From: a virus
IMG/VR virus record: IMGVR_UViG_3300033233_000027
Location: 1-64,000 of that record
Length of the DNA: 64,000 nucleotides
Strand: one strand, 5' to 3'
Under the pieces are notes generated by a model that was not told where the DNA came from, did no database searches, and saw only the letters and a program-made list of their open reading frames with translations. A program made the translations under genes and the position numbers. This document shows, in pieces, positions 22,236 to 30,744 of this stretch. How positions within the stretch are numbered: position 1 is the first letter of the stretch; each line of letters opens with the position of its first letter.

Positions 22236-24338
22236 ATGAGACGGCGAAAGTACGAGCGGTTCTCTGAAGACGACAAGGCAGCGATGCTATCGCTGTCGAA
22301 AGAAGGTCTGCGGTCAAAGGAGATCCAGACTCATCTTCCACATCTGCCAACCCAGCGAATCAGCGGATTCCTTCGAATGCACAAGGCCCCAGGAGCGAAT
22401 CCAAATCCTCGATCGACCGTTCTAGTACGAACGACGGCTGAGGCCGCACCGCAAGTCAGGGCCGCTGCTGCCGCAGCCGCTTCTGGTAATGTGCAGGCTT
22501 CATCCAACCCACTTCCGTTTGCTGCTCAACCTACAACCGCAGCGCACCATCAATCGCAGCCATCTGCGGAATATGACTTCCGGCCGACGCAGACCCCGAT
22601 GGTGACGAGCGGAGGAATTCCGGTATCATCTGGTCAGGGTCAGAGACTGGAAGTCGAACGAATCATTCCGCAAGATGGGCTTCTTGGCGTTCACCCGATG
22701 TCGTTCTTGAAAGATGATATCGGTCGTGTTTATGGTTCTGGAACATACAGAATCACGACGCGCTCAAATAGTGGACAAATAATGACCGCAGAAGTTCCTA
22801 TTGCGGCCACCTATGGTCCTCCGCTTTCACCGAAGCGTTATTCTGGGCGAGAAGGACAGCCTGATCGGTCACAACCGAAGCTATGGAACGATCCACAAGA
22901 TCAGCAGTATCGCTTTGAACGCGCAGAGGCGCTTCGCGCTTCTCATAGTCCAGCTGAAGATCTCAAGAACACCGTCCAAGCTACGAAGGAACTCATGACG
23001 CTTGCGAAGGAAAACGGCCAGGACAGTTCTGGCGGTTACGCTAGAGCCATGGAGACGCTGGCTGCCGCCGCATCGCAGCCGAAGTCTCAGGAATCTGGGG
23101 TGCTTGAGAAATGGTTCATTGCGGACGCAGAACGCCGTTCGATAGAGCGCAAAGAATCTGAGGAACGTCGGGAACGCGAACGTCGTGAGGACATGGAGCG
23201 CCGAGATCGTGATCGGAAGGACGACCAGACGCGTTTCGATCAGATAATGGAACTTGATCGCCAGCGGGCTGTGAGTTCCAACAAAGAAAAAGATGACGCA
23301 CACAAGCGAGAAATGGAAAGGCTGAAGGAAGAGAACTCCGCTCGAGTTGCTTGGGAAGCAGAACAGAGAAAAACGCTCCTAGAACTCGAGGCGAAGAAGA
23401 TCGAACTCGTGACCAAGGCGCAAGAGGCTAGGGAGAAGGAACTTGATCGCCGTATTGAAGAAGTAAAAGCTGAGGCAGAGTCTGGCAGGGATTCGATCCA
23501 GGGAGAGCTAGAAAAAGAGCGCGATCACCAGACGGCAATGTTCGATCTTCGGTCAAAGCAACTCGACATACAGGAAAAGTTCCAGAATGAAAAGCTGGAT
23601 ATGCAGCGCCAGCAGATCACTTCCTCTAGTGCGGATAGCGTCCTCTGGGGGACGGTAAAGGATCTGGTAGACAAGGGCTCTAAGGCATTTGAGAGATACA
23701 CGGAGACTGAACAGCTCAAGATGGTTGTCGAAGAGGCTAAAAAGAACGGCGTTAGTCCTGGAACTGTAGCAGACCTCGGGCGGGCAGCCATGGCTGGGAA
23801 TATGCAGCCTGAGGCAAAACACACTTCCACGGGCCAAGCCTCCAATACAAACGGAAATGGGAATGGAAAGGGGGCGGAAGTGGGCCTACTCGACCGATTC
23901 TTCAAGGATCCGATCTTTGCTGAAGTCGTGGAGGAGTGGGGCCTTGCGGTCTCTGTCAAGGCAAAGCCGAGTACATTCGCCAACACTTTCCTAGTCTGGA
24001 TGAACGATCCAGAAAACACGACATACAAGAAGGCGACATCGACCTTTGCTCTGTTCCTTGAGAACAGAGACTGGCCATCGATGTTTGAAGCCATGCAGAG
24101 AAATCTTTCTGCCAAGATCACGGAGCCATTCAAGTCTCCGTATGCGGCTGAATTCTATGAGGCATTCCGCGTCATCGTCGTGGAGAGTACGCGTTATCTC
24201 TACGCGGAGTTCATGCAACAGCGGGCTGACCAAGAGGCTCGTGTTGCGCAAGAAGCGGCAGCGAACAACGGATCTTCTGAACCTGTAGCGGAAGAGTCGT
24301 CTCAGCCCCTGAAGGAAACGGAGCGCATCAGGGCATGA
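22236..24338 (+). CDS. Large coiled-coil protein with HTH-like N-terminus
   Basis: 700 residues from the ATG at 22236 (SD GAGAGGG); a TTG 156 bases upstream is less likely. N-terminal ~50 residues are basic and helix-turn-helix/SANT-like (YERFSEDDKAAMLSLSKEGLRSKEIQTHL). Then comes a ~150-residue Ala/Pro/Gln-rich linker, a conserved-looking beta segment, a long highly charged coiled coil (about 300-500) and a helical C-terminal domain. First gene of the presumed virion module; a DNA-to-shell linker, scaffold or core protein would fit, but nothing is proven. Confidence 0.75.
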   Translation: MRRRKYERFSEDDKAAMLSLSKEGLRSKEIQTHLPHLPTQRISGFLRMHKAPGANPNPRSTVLVRTTAEAAPQVRAAAAAAASGNVQASSNPLPFAAQPTTAAHHQSQPSAEYDFRPTQTPMVTSGGIPVSSGQGQRLEVERIIPQDGLLGVHPMSFLKDDIGRVYGSGTYRITTRSNSGQIMTAEVPIAATYGPPLSPKRYSGREGQPDRSQPKLWNDPQDQQYRFERAEALRASHSPAEDLKNTVQATKELMTLAKENGQDSSGGYARAMETLAAAASQPKSQESGVLEKWFIADAERRSIERKESEERRERERREDMERRDRDRKDDQTRFDQIMELDRQRAVSSNKEKDDAHKREMERLKEENSARVAWEAEQRKTLLELEAKKIELVTKAQEAREKELDRRIEEVKAEAESGRDSIQGELEKERDHQTAMFDLRSKQLDIQEKFQNEKLDMQRQQITSSSADSVLWGTVKDLVDKGSKAFERYTETEQLKMVVEEAKKNGVSPGTVADLGRAAMAGNMQPEAKHTSTGQASNTNGNGNGKGAEVGLLDRFFKDPIFAEVVEEWGLAVSVKAKPSTFANTFLVWMNDPENTTYKKATSTFALFLENRDWPSMFEAMQRNLSAKITEPFKSPYAAEFYEAFRVIVVESTRYLYAEFMQQRADQEARVAQEAAANNGSSEPVAEESSQPLKETERIRA

Positions 24339-25036
24339 CCGAACACAAAAGGCTGCGGAGGCTTGGCATCGCGATTGATGCCGCCCCACCAGCCTATGGT
24401 GAAGTATTACGGACTCCTCTGGAGGACGACTTCGGGGGCATCCGGTTTGAAGTCGGTCGTGCTGTCCAATACGTAAAGGAAGGTGGCGCAGATCCGCTTG
24501 TGGTTGACACGGCGAGATATTGCGCGATGCTCGCGAGAGATACGGCAGAACAGCTTGGTTTTCCCGTAACTCCTGAGAACGCAAAGTTGATTGACCTGGA
24601 GGGGGTATTCCTTTGGGTCCAGGCCAACTTCGTTTACGTTGATGATCCAACTGGAGTGGAAGTGATGCAGACAGCACCTCGTATGCTCCGTCAGAAGATG
24701 ACGCCGCATGAAGTGCTGGAATGGATGTGGGCTCCGATTCGAGATGGAATGGCTCTTGCCCGCGGTATTGATCCATCGGAATTAAGCTGTCCTGAAGGAA
24801 AAGTGATCGGAGATTGCGAAGAGGCTGCCTGTCTTCTGTTGGCCATGGCTGCCGCTCTTGATATCGGTCCTCTGAAGTTCCGCTTCGGCGGGAATGATGG
24901 CCAACTCCACCATGTTTGGGCTTCTGCTATGGCTGGTGGAGAGTGGCGCGACATGGATGCTACTCAGCGCCAGTTAGGGTTCGATCAGTTTCTGCCATTC
25001 GACCACTTCGATGAACTGGAGGTCGAACTTCCGTGA
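24335..25036 (+). CDS. Transglutaminase-like cysteine protein
   Basis: 233 residues, starting in the ATGA overlap. The C-terminal half carries the transglutaminase/papain-like triad: Cys161 in IGDCEEAACLLLAMAAALDIG, His193 in QLHHVWAS and Asp208 in WRDMDATQ. Upstream DPLVVDTARYCAML and VQANFVYVDDPTGVEVMQTAP match the form I recall for phage transglutaminase-like proteins. It may cleave or cross-link virion proteins or peptidoglycan peptides. A paralogue at 44699 has Ser in place of the Cys. Confidence 0.8.
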   Translation: MTEHKRLRRLGIAIDAAPPAYGEVLRTPLEDDFGGIRFEVGRAVQYVKEGGADPLVVDTARYCAMLARDTAEQLGFPVTPENAKLIDLEGVFLWVQANFVYVDDPTGVEVMQTAPRMLRQKMTPHEVLEWMWAPIRDGMALARGIDPSELSCPEGKVIGDCEEAACLLLAMAAALDIGPLKFRFGGNDGQLHHVWASAMAGGEWRDMDATQRQLGFDQFLPFDHFDELEVELP

Positions 25037-25653
25037 TCCTAGGAAAATGGTCTGATGGGCCACGCCTCGGCGCGGTTGAGCTGGTTGAGCTAGGCTCAAT
25101 TCGTCGTCACGCCTCCATGGGTGGCTTCCTAGACTTCTTAGGTGGGTTCGCTGGAGAGGTTGCTGGATTCTTCGGGAGTGCTGTTGGCGCTGGGTTGGGA
25201 TTCCTTAAGGATGCGCTGAATGTCGGGCTGAAGCCGCTGATGGATGGGGTTGCGTCTGCCTTCACTGGGCTGGCAGATATCCTTCGGGAGATCCCGCTCA
25301 TCGGGGAAATCGTTGGTGGCCTCATCCTAGTTATCAACGCGGCCATTCAGACGCTGCTCTCTCTTCCGGGGCTCTTGATTGACGCGCTTCCGAAGATTCT
25401 TAAAGGACTGACCAGTTCGTTCTTTGGGGCGTACGGTAAGGATGAGCAGAGTTCAATCCTAAGCACGGTTCTGCCGAAAGTGGCCGCCAGAGCTCCAGAG
25501 CCGATTCGGAATGTCGTCAAGACCACGCTGGCTGAAACTAGGCCAGCGATTGACGGTTCGGTACAGCCACCCGAATCTGCGGGTGGAATTGATCCGCTTG
25601 TAATCGCCGGGGTCTCTGCCGCGGTTGTTGCCGCAGCTCTGATCGCGGCTTGA
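25033..25653 (+). CDS. Hydrophobic C-terminally anchored protein
   Basis: 206 residues from GTG in a GTGA overlap. The N-terminal tail has RLGAVELVELGSIRR, a motif shared with the small basic protein at 39647. The middle (30-135) is Gly/Leu-rich and amphipathic to hydrophobic, suited to lying in or on a membrane. The C-terminus is a single helix of Ala, Val and Ile running to the stop (DPLVIAGVSAAVVAAALIAA). Probable virion membrane protein. Confidence 0.7.
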   Translation: MILGKWSDGPRLGAVELVELGSIRRHASMGGFLDFLGGFAGEVAGFFGSAVGAGLGFLKDALNVGLKPLMDGVASAFTGLADILREIPLIGEIVGGLILVINAAIQTLLSLPGLLIDALPKILKGLTSSFFGAYGKDEQSSILSTVLPKVAARAPEPIRNVVKTTLAETRPAIDGSVQPPESAGGIDPLVIAGVSAAVVAAALIAA

Positions 25654-25688
25654 CCTATCCAAGGCCTATTTTTTTTGGAGAAGACACG

Positions 25689-26393
25689 ATGGCGGAGAAG
25701 AAGGGGGCGGGCACCAAGCCTGCCGGTTCCCGCCGCGGCGGGAACGTCGTGGTGGATCTCGGCGAGACGATTGACGACGTGATCGACGCCGCAGTCGAAG
25801 CTGGCTACAAACCAAAGCAGGGTTTGGGAGCGGCTGGTAACACGAAGCCAGGTGGGTATCGCCCTGGTTTCCTCGGTTCGAATTTCCGACCTGGTATCGG
25901 ATTCCGTCCGAGCGGTATTCATCCATCCAAGCTGGGTATGGCCCTCAATATCCAGAGGACCGTGGACACGATGAAGGTTTTGGGTGGGTCCATTGCGGGC
26001 ATGGCGTTCAACCGTGTTCTGTATCGAGCCATCCCGAAGGTGTCCACGTCCGTCACGTCGGAGCTGCTGGTCAATGGAGCGGCTGCCGTTCTTGGAGTCG
26101 CGCCCTACTTCCTTTTCAAGAAGGAAGGTCATGGAAGCGATTTCCTCGTCGGATTCGCGATCCCAGGCGTCGTGACATTCGCTGGATCGCTCTTCGACAA
26201 GCTCCTTGGCGCGGTCGCCTCCAGCGTCCTTCCGAAGCCGATGCTGTCTGGCCCGGATGCGTCCCGGCCAGCGACGGACGCGCATCGTGCTTTGGCGGAA
26301 GCCAACCGTACGCTTGACGCGCTCAAGGGCCGGATGGGCCTACAGCGTCAGACGGTTGTGTCTCTGCCACGGGTTCAGGGGGTGGCTTCTTAA
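25689..26393 (+). CDS. Glycine-rich membrane-associated virion candidate
   Basis: 234 residues, start at 25689 with SD TTGGAGAAG. Basic Lys/Gly/Arg N-terminal tail (KKGAGTKPAGSRRGGN), a Gly/Pro/Arg segment (KPGGYRPGFLGSNFRPGIGF), then three hydrophobic helices (VLGGSIAGMAFNRVLY, NGAAAVLGVAPYFLF, FLVGFAIPGVVTFAG) and a hydrophilic C-terminus. Last gene before the GC-rich hairpins upstream of the shell candidate. Confidence 0.7.
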   Translation: MAEKKGAGTKPAGSRRGGNVVVDLGETIDDVIDAAVEAGYKPKQGLGAAGNTKPGGYRPGFLGSNFRPGIGFRPSGIHPSKLGMALNIQRTVDTMKVLGGSIAGMAFNRVLYRAIPKVSTSVTSELLVNGAAAVLGVAPYFLFKKEGHGSDFLVGFAIPGVVTFAGSLFDKLLGAVASSVLPKPMLSGPDASRPATDAHRALAEANRTLDALKGRMGLQRQTVVSLPRVQGVAS

Positions 26394-26553
26394 TAAACAT
26401 CCGCAGAGGGGGAAGGCGCCAACCCGTCCCCCGGGGAGGGGGCGCAGGGCGCCCCAAGGGTCGGACGCGGGTGGCGCCTACCCCGTGCGCGGTGAAGTGT
26501 GTTTGTGAACGAACTGTAACTGTGAATAACTGAAACGAACGAAAGGGAAGACA
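26394..26553 (+). promoter_or_regulatory. GC-rich hairpin region and possible promoter before shell candidate
   Basis: A perfect 7-base stem GGGGCGC/GCGCCCC with a 3-base loop sits at 26439-26455, inside a very GC-rich stretch where further G/C arms pair. It could terminate the upstream operon. Downstream the sequence turns AT-richer, with TTGTGA (26503-26508), a 17-base spacer and ATAACT, a weak promoter match, then SD AAAGGGAAG. Independent control of the 26554 gene is likely. Confidence 0.5.
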
Positions 26554-27312
26554 ATGGGCGAAACGATGCGCGATTACATTCCGCAACGTCCTCAACGTAT
26601 CGGCATTTACGACAACAGCACCGGAAAGGTGACTGAGGCCGTCTATTCCGAGTGCGCTGACCAGACGCAGAGTGTTACTATCGCTTCTGGTACTGGCACG
26701 TACGATGTTACTCTCGAATTTCCCCAGACGCAAAACTCGGACTGCGATGCGACTCTTGGTCATGGAGTGGAGATCTCGTATCTCTCCGGTGGTGGTGCGA
26801 CCGGCATGACGATTGGAGATCTCGCCAAAGTCCTTACTTCGGGCACGATTGAAATCACTCGTGCTGGCCAGAAGTGCGTCGATCAGCGCGAGATGGCTCA
26901 GGCGAATTTCCTTGTTCAGTTCCAGGCTGAAGCTGCGTTGGCTGCTGGCCGCGTGGCTGCTGGATGGAATAATGAGCAGATTTATCGTGCTGGCCAGTGC
27001 ACGCCTATCATGCTCTATACGAATAGGGATGTGATTCTGGTCAGGCTCCGTGGAGCTCAGCCAGATGAAACCCAGGTTGTTGTCGTGAAGCTCATCTTTA
27101 CCCGCTACACGACGCAGCCAACGACTCCTTCCTGCGCACTCCTGCCGCTCGCTATCTTCCAGGGCTCTGCTTTCCCTGTGAAGTTCTACGAGAGTCTCCC
27201 AACCAGGGAAGCGCAGCCTTGGGATGTCGCTGATCTTTCTGGGGCTAACCAGGTGGCTACGCTTACGCATGGGGTTCAGCAGGGTCTTAGCGCGGAGCGT
27301 GGAATCGCGTAA
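26554..27312 (+). CDS. Candidate major shell or virion protein
   Basis: 252 residues, beta-rich, no signal or membrane segment. The region GVEISYLSGGGATGMTIGDLAKVLTSG...ITRAGQKCVDQREM and the strand-rich TPIMLYTNRDVILVRLRG plus VVVVKLIFTRY suggest a jelly-roll-like or beta-sandwich fold. Its own hairpin region upstream and a strong 14-bp terminator right after set it apart from its neighbours, as expected for the most abundant virion protein. No sequence match to a known capsid protein is recognised, so the capsid role is inference. Confidence 0.6.
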   Translation: MGETMRDYIPQRPQRIGIYDNSTGKVTEAVYSECADQTQSVTIASGTGTYDVTLEFPQTQNSDCDATLGHGVEISYLSGGGATGMTIGDLAKVLTSGTIEITRAGQKCVDQREMAQANFLVQFQAEAALAAGRVAAGWNNEQIYRAGQCTPIMLYTNRDVILVRLRGAQPDETQVVVVKLIFTRYTTQPTTPSCALLPLAIFQGSAFPVKFYESLPTREAQPWDVADLSGANQVATLTHGVQQGLSAERGIA

Positions 27313-27344
27313 CGTCTTCAGGGCGACCAGAAGGAACGTATTAC

Positions 27345-27375
27345 CCGGCGTGCGCCGATTGTCGGCGTACGCCGG
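27345..27375 (+). terminator. Strong hairpin terminator after shell candidate
   Basis: 14-base stem CCGGCGTGCGCCGA/TCGGCGTACGCCGG with one G-T pair, loop TTG, then TTT. It starts 32 bases after the stop of the 26554 gene. Confidence 0.8.
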
Positions 27376-27404
27376 TTTCCATCACCTTCTGACGGTGTTG
27401 CTAG

Positions 27405-28013
27405 ATGACCGAACAACTAAATACAGATATTCCGTTCCTGCGACTAAAGGGGCAGCATGAAGTGCAAGGAGATTGCTTCATACGCCCATCGGACTTCTTT
27501 TTTGCAGAGAGATTCCAAAAGAAGGTAGAGGCACTAAAGAAATCGTCTCCACTCCTTGCTGAGGCGATCTGTTTTGCCCAGGCCTTGGGCCTGATGGAGC
27601 CTGCGGAAGCTCGTAGACCAGGGGCTGGCAATGCAGTAACCAGAACAAGGGTTGGAGTTACGGTTCCTCGAGCGACAGTAAATCCAGCTCAGCCTAATAT
27701 AATCATACCTGGGGTATTTGAAGCGTTCTCTACCTGTCCACCAATGGGCACGTTAGGAATCGCCGGTAAGATTGATGTTATTCCGGCGAATACGACTGCG
27801 ATCAGCTTCGGGCGTGTCTTCTATCAGCATATGATCGTTGGCGTAGGTAAAGATCTCTGTGTGGATTGGAATTTCCCAGACTGCCCAGGTTTTGTCACGA
27901 CGGCAGAAAACTTCTTCATATCCCCTACGGGGATCAGGGTTTTCCTTCAGAATAGGTCTAGGACAGGAGAGGCGCTGTTCTCCGTTGAGGCAGAAATATG
28001 GCCAGTGCTGTGA
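27405..28013 (+). CDS. Beta-rich probable virion protein
   Basis: 202 residues. Short helical N-terminal part (FFFAERFQKKVEALKK) and a beta-rich C-terminal domain of ~130 residues ending in VEAEIWPVL. No SD is evident. It follows the shell candidate, and with the 28051 protein forms a set of three beta-rich proteins; a minor shell or vertex protein is possible. No family recognised. Confidence 0.65.
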   Translation: MTEQLNTDIPFLRLKGQHEVQGDCFIRPSDFFFAERFQKKVEALKKSSPLLAEAICFAQALGLMEPAEARRPGAGNAVTRTRVGVTVPRATVNPAQPNIIIPGVFEAFSTCPPMGTLGIAGKIDVIPANTTAISFGRVFYQHMIVGVGKDLCVDWNFPDCPGFVTTAENFFISPTGIRVFLQNRSRTGEALFSVEAEIWPVL

Positions 28014-28050
28014 TCTTGTTCCGTCGCGCCGATATGAATAAGGTGAGAAA

Positions 28051-28446
28051 ATGGGGGTCGTAAGCGGAGGACCGATACCGTACATGATTCCCACCAGCCA
28101 GGACACGCTGAAGGTGGTTGAGTCGGATGTACCGCTCGCATTTGGCGGCGTGTTTAGTTCTGAGATAACCATCTTCCGTGGGTATTCGGTCTTATGTGCA
28201 TTGGTCATCACCGATCAGTCAACTTTGTTAGAAGTTACTGAACGGTGCGACTCAGACGCAGCAGATTTGAAAGATGGGGTAGTAACTGAGTCTGCATTGA
28301 CCGCAGTGGATCCAGTCACGGGGAAGAATTTCCTCTGCAAGCGATTTGAGCCATGCGGCAAATTCGGGAGTATCACGATCACAAACAAAGGCCTCATCGC
28401 TCAAACTTTCCTGCGACTGTGCGTCTACTTACTCCCTATCCGATAG
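28051..28446 (+). CDS. Small beta-rich probable virion protein
   Basis: 131 residues, SD AAGGTGAG. Strand pattern throughout (DTLKVVESDVPLAFGGVFSSEITIF...SITITNKGLIAQTFLRLCVYLLPI). Similar size and build to the 3103-3492 protein. Probably a shell-decoration or vertex protein (inference). Confidence 0.6.
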   Translation: MGVVSGGPIPYMIPTSQDTLKVVESDVPLAFGGVFSSEITIFRGYSVLCALVITDQSTLLEVTERCDSDAADLKDGVVTESALTAVDPVTGKNFLCKRFEPCGKFGSITITNKGLIAQTFLRLCVYLLPIR

Positions 28447-28459
28447 TGCGGAGTCGATC

Positions 28460-28741
28460 ATGGCGTCCTTGGCGGCAAGAATCGCGACTCTGGTAACGGA
28501 GCAGCAGAACGTCAAGCACGCCATCGAGAAAGAGGTTGAGGAGCGCCGTCGCGATCACGATGAACTCACGAAAGTAATAGGATCCGTGAGCAATCTGAAG
28601 GAAAAGATCGATACGTTGGATGGAGAGAAGAAGGAGAGGGACAAGGAGTCCCGCTCAAGAAACTGGCAGGCATGGTTCGCGATAGCTACGGCCCTTCTCG
28701 GGATTGTATTGACGCTCCTGAAAATCAAAGGGGCAGTCTGA
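28460..28741 (+). CDS. Coiled coil with C-terminal membrane helix
   Basis: 93 residues; the internal start MASLAARIA at 28460 lies 11 bases after the previous stop. Residues 10-65 form a coiled coil (EKEVEERRRDHDEL, VSNLKEKIDTLDGEKKERDK). A single hydrophobic helix ends the protein (WFAIATALLGIVLTLLKIKGAV). A tail-anchored coiled coil. This resembles some phage lysis-accessory or virion proteins; function unknown. Confidence 0.7.
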   Translation: MASLAARIATLVTEQQNVKHAIEKEVEERRRDHDELTKVIGSVSNLKEKIDTLDGEKKERDKESRSRNWQAWFAIATALLGIVLTLLKIKGAV

Positions 28742-28748
28742 GGTAGTC

Positions 28749-29240
28749 ATGAGTAAGAACATTCTCGTGGTTGAAGACGACGCGAAGCAGGCGCGGGAAA
28801 TGACTACCCTTCTCAGAAAATGCGGGTACAAGGCTTCCTATGTCTTGTCGTCTGAAGAGGCGATCTGTGTCTGCGGAGCAGAGAAATTCGACTGCCTCGT
28901 AGTGGATTACTGCATGCCGCAGATTGATGGCGTGAAGTTTGTTCGTACCCTACGCCAGTCTGGGGCGCATACTCCAGTAGTCATACTTACAGCCTCAGAT
29001 AAGGTAAAGGTGGAGGCGGCAGTTGACGACCTTGAGGTGTGGAACGTACTGGAAAAGCCTACGGGCATGAAAGAGCTCGGAGAGAGCATCGAAGAGGCGT
29101 GCGAGTGGTTTGAGATGCCTCCAGAGGTCGTAAACGAGCTTGAGAAGCAACTAGAAGAAGAAACGAAGCACATAGGCGAAATGCGTCGTGATCTGGACGA
29201 TGAAACGAAAATCCTTCCTCCTTTTGGGAGAGTTCTATGA
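28749..29240 (+). CDS. Response-regulator receiver protein
   Basis: 163 residues. CheY-like receiver domain with all phosphorylation residues: acidic pair E9-D10-D11, phospho-acceptor Asp53 (LVVDYCMP), Thr81 (ILTASD) and Lys103 (VLEKPTG). The C-terminal ~45 residues are an acidic coiled coil, not a DNA-binding domain. Receivers normally take phosphate from a histidine kinase. One embedded in a virus structural/lysis operon, start 8 bases after the previous stop, is unusual. It could tap a host signalling pathway; target unknown. Confidence 0.88.
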   Translation: MSKNILVVEDDAKQAREMTTLLRKCGYKASYVLSSEEAICVCGAEKFDCLVVDYCMPQIDGVKFVRTLRQSGAHTPVVILTASDKVKVEAAVDDLEVWNVLEKPTGMKELGESIEEACEWFEMPPEVVNELEKQLEEETKHIGEMRRDLDDETKILPPFGRVL

Positions 29241-29548
29241 TCGGACAGTGGGATCTCGTGTCGTATCCTGGCCTGATCGCTGCGGTGGTCGCATTGATCG
29301 GAGTCACGAAGAAGCTGTGGAAGCCATGGGTCAAGGGGAAGGAACCGATGCTTGCGGTTGCTCTCTCTTATGTTCTCGGCATATCCTCCAAGCTGACGAT
29401 CCCCAAGGCGTTCCAAGGAATCTACTGGGTTCCATTCCTAGTTACGCTCGTGTTCGTGGCGATGGCGGCGATGTCAGCGCATGACCGCATCGTGAATCAA
29501 GTTCTGGCTGGCAAGCCAGCGCCAGATTCGTCAAAACGAACCCCCTGA
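29237..29548 (+). CDS. Holin-like three-helix membrane protein
   Basis: 103 residues starting in the ATGA overlap. Three hydrophobic segments: PGLIAAVVALIGV, MLAVALSYVLGISS and WVPFLVTLVFVAMAAM, with a charged tail. Size and topology fit a class I holin, and the following gene is a small lipoprotein. No endolysin is adjacent, so lysis function is inference. Confidence 0.55.
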   Translation: MIGQWDLVSYPGLIAAVVALIGVTKKLWKPWVKGKEPMLAVALSYVLGISSKLTIPKAFQGIYWVPFLVTLVFVAMAAMSAHDRIVNQVLAGKPAPDSSKRTP

Positions 29549-29587
29549 TCGTGTACTTTTTTTGAAATGCGGAATAGGATGTCGCAG

Positions 29588-29830
29588 ATGAGAAGAATTG
29601 TGACTGCGCTGGCGATCTGTGCAGTGCTTTCCTTCGCGGGCTGCTCCACGGTGGATCGTAACGCCGTGAACCAGATTGAAGTCACCCACGCCCAGATCCT
29701 ACCGAAGTACCTTGAGTACGTATCCAAAGATGCCACGCTCTCTGATCCTCAAAAAGAGGATCGCAAGAAGCTGGTAGAAAGCCTCCAGCGAATCGTGGCA
29801 GCACTCAAGAAGTCAGCGGGAGGGGAGTAA
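29588..29830 (+). CDS. Small lipoprotein, possible spanin-like
   Basis: 80 residues from the ATG at 29588 (in-frame ATGs lie 9 and 21 bases upstream). N-terminal RRIVTALAICAVLSFAGC is a lipoprotein signal with lipobox FAGC, so it would be lipid-attached at that Cys. The mature part is ~62 residues, helical. Size and position after a holin-like gene suit an outer-membrane spanin subunit, but it lacks the usual proline content. A diderm host is implied weakly. Confidence 0.65.
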   Translation: MRRIVTALAICAVLSFAGCSTVDRNAVNQIEVTHAQILPKYLEYVSKDATLSDPQKEDRKKLVESLQRIVAALKKSAGGE

Positions 29831-29831
29831 C

Positions 29832-30164
29832 GTGGATTGGGTAGCGATCAAGGATGCCGTAGTCGCCACCGCAAAATCCAGACTCGGTAAGTTTCTGGAT
29901 CAGAACAAAGATGCGGCCGACTTCCTTCGCGAACGTGCGGAGAGATTCGCGAAGCTGACCGTGGCGTGGGGGGGTGCCTCGACTGAGGAAGAGCGATCTT
30001 CCTTCGCAAATGATATGTCGATCGTGAGGATATCCATCGACAATGAGATCGCCTCCGTAGCGGTTGCGGCTGCGGCAGAGACGCGAGCTTTGTTCAAGAG
30101 CATCCTTTCTACGGCTCTGGAGACTCTGGCGCGTTCTCTTCCTGGGCTTCTAGGGGCCCTGTGA
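29832..30164 (+). CDS. Helical protein of unknown function
   Basis: 110 residues from GTG with SD GGGAGGGGAG. All-helical, Ala-rich, with an amphipathic C-terminal stretch (LFKSILSTALETLARSLPGLLGAL) that may associate with a membrane. It directly follows the lipoprotein gene. Confidence 0.55.
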   Translation: MDWVAIKDAVVATAKSRLGKFLDQNKDAADFLRERAERFAKLTVAWGGASTEEERSSFANDMSIVRISIDNEIASVAVAAAAETRALFKSILSTALETLARSLPGLLGAL

Positions 30165-30178
30165 TTGGTGGGGGGAAA

Positions 30179-30742
30179 ATGGGAGTCCTGACTATCGTGG
30201 ACGGAGAAGGTATCTCGAAGAGGGCTCTCCGGTTCATGATCTCCATGTTCGGTGTCGGGATCATCCTAGGCCTGATTGCCTCCTTCTGTTATTCGGCCTA
30301 TCTGATGTCTGTCGGCGGATGGGACAAATCGACGAGCCTATTCCATGCAGTCGTGCTTCTTTTCGGACTAGGCGTGACTGTGCCGGCGCTTTCCACAAGC
30401 CTGCGGATGCTTTATCATGGCCTGGTCCTGAGCGAGAGGGGATTGCAGAACGCTGAGAAGCTGTCGAACGCCGTTGACCGCGCTGAGGAGAAGGCGGGGC
30501 CAATGGTCGACAGGTTCGAGCGGATGGTGGGCAGATTCGAGCGGTTACTGGACATCGCAGAATCTGAACGAGCTAAGGCGATGTTGGCTAGGGTGGAGAA
30601 GGCACTGGAGTCTGGGCTTCTTGAGAATCTGGCTGATGAGTTTGAGCCCCGTGGAACACCTCCATCAATCCGTGCTGCGCTGCCAACTCTTGTAGCACGC
30701 GGGAACGGTGGAGTGAAGAGTCTTCCTCGCAAGGAAGAGTGA
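30179..30742 (+). CDS. Two-helix membrane protein with coiled-coil tail
   Basis: 187 residues; start MGVLTI at 30179 behind GGTGGGGGG. Two membrane helices (RFMISMFGVGIILGLIASFCY; LFHAVVLLFGLGVTVPALS) followed by a long charged coiled coil (AVDRAEEKAGPMVDRFERMVGRFERLLD) and a basic tail. Topology resembles an i-spanin or a membrane scaffold. Function unknown. Confidence 0.65.
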   Translation: MGVLTIVDGEGISKRALRFMISMFGVGIILGLIASFCYSAYLMSVGGWDKSTSLFHAVVLLFGLGVTVPALSTSLRMLYHGLVLSERGLQNAEKLSNAVDRAEEKAGPMVDRFERMVGRFERLLDIAESERAKAMLARVEKALESGLLENLADEFEPRGTPPSIRAALPTLVARGNGGVKSLPRKEE

Positions 30743-30744
30743 AG

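Noticed and set aside
24776-27270. Minus-strand frames of 261, 312 and 315 codons opposite the virion module
   Set aside because: Arg/Ser-rich low-information sequences, antisense to overlapping well-formed genes with SDs; typical shadow frames.
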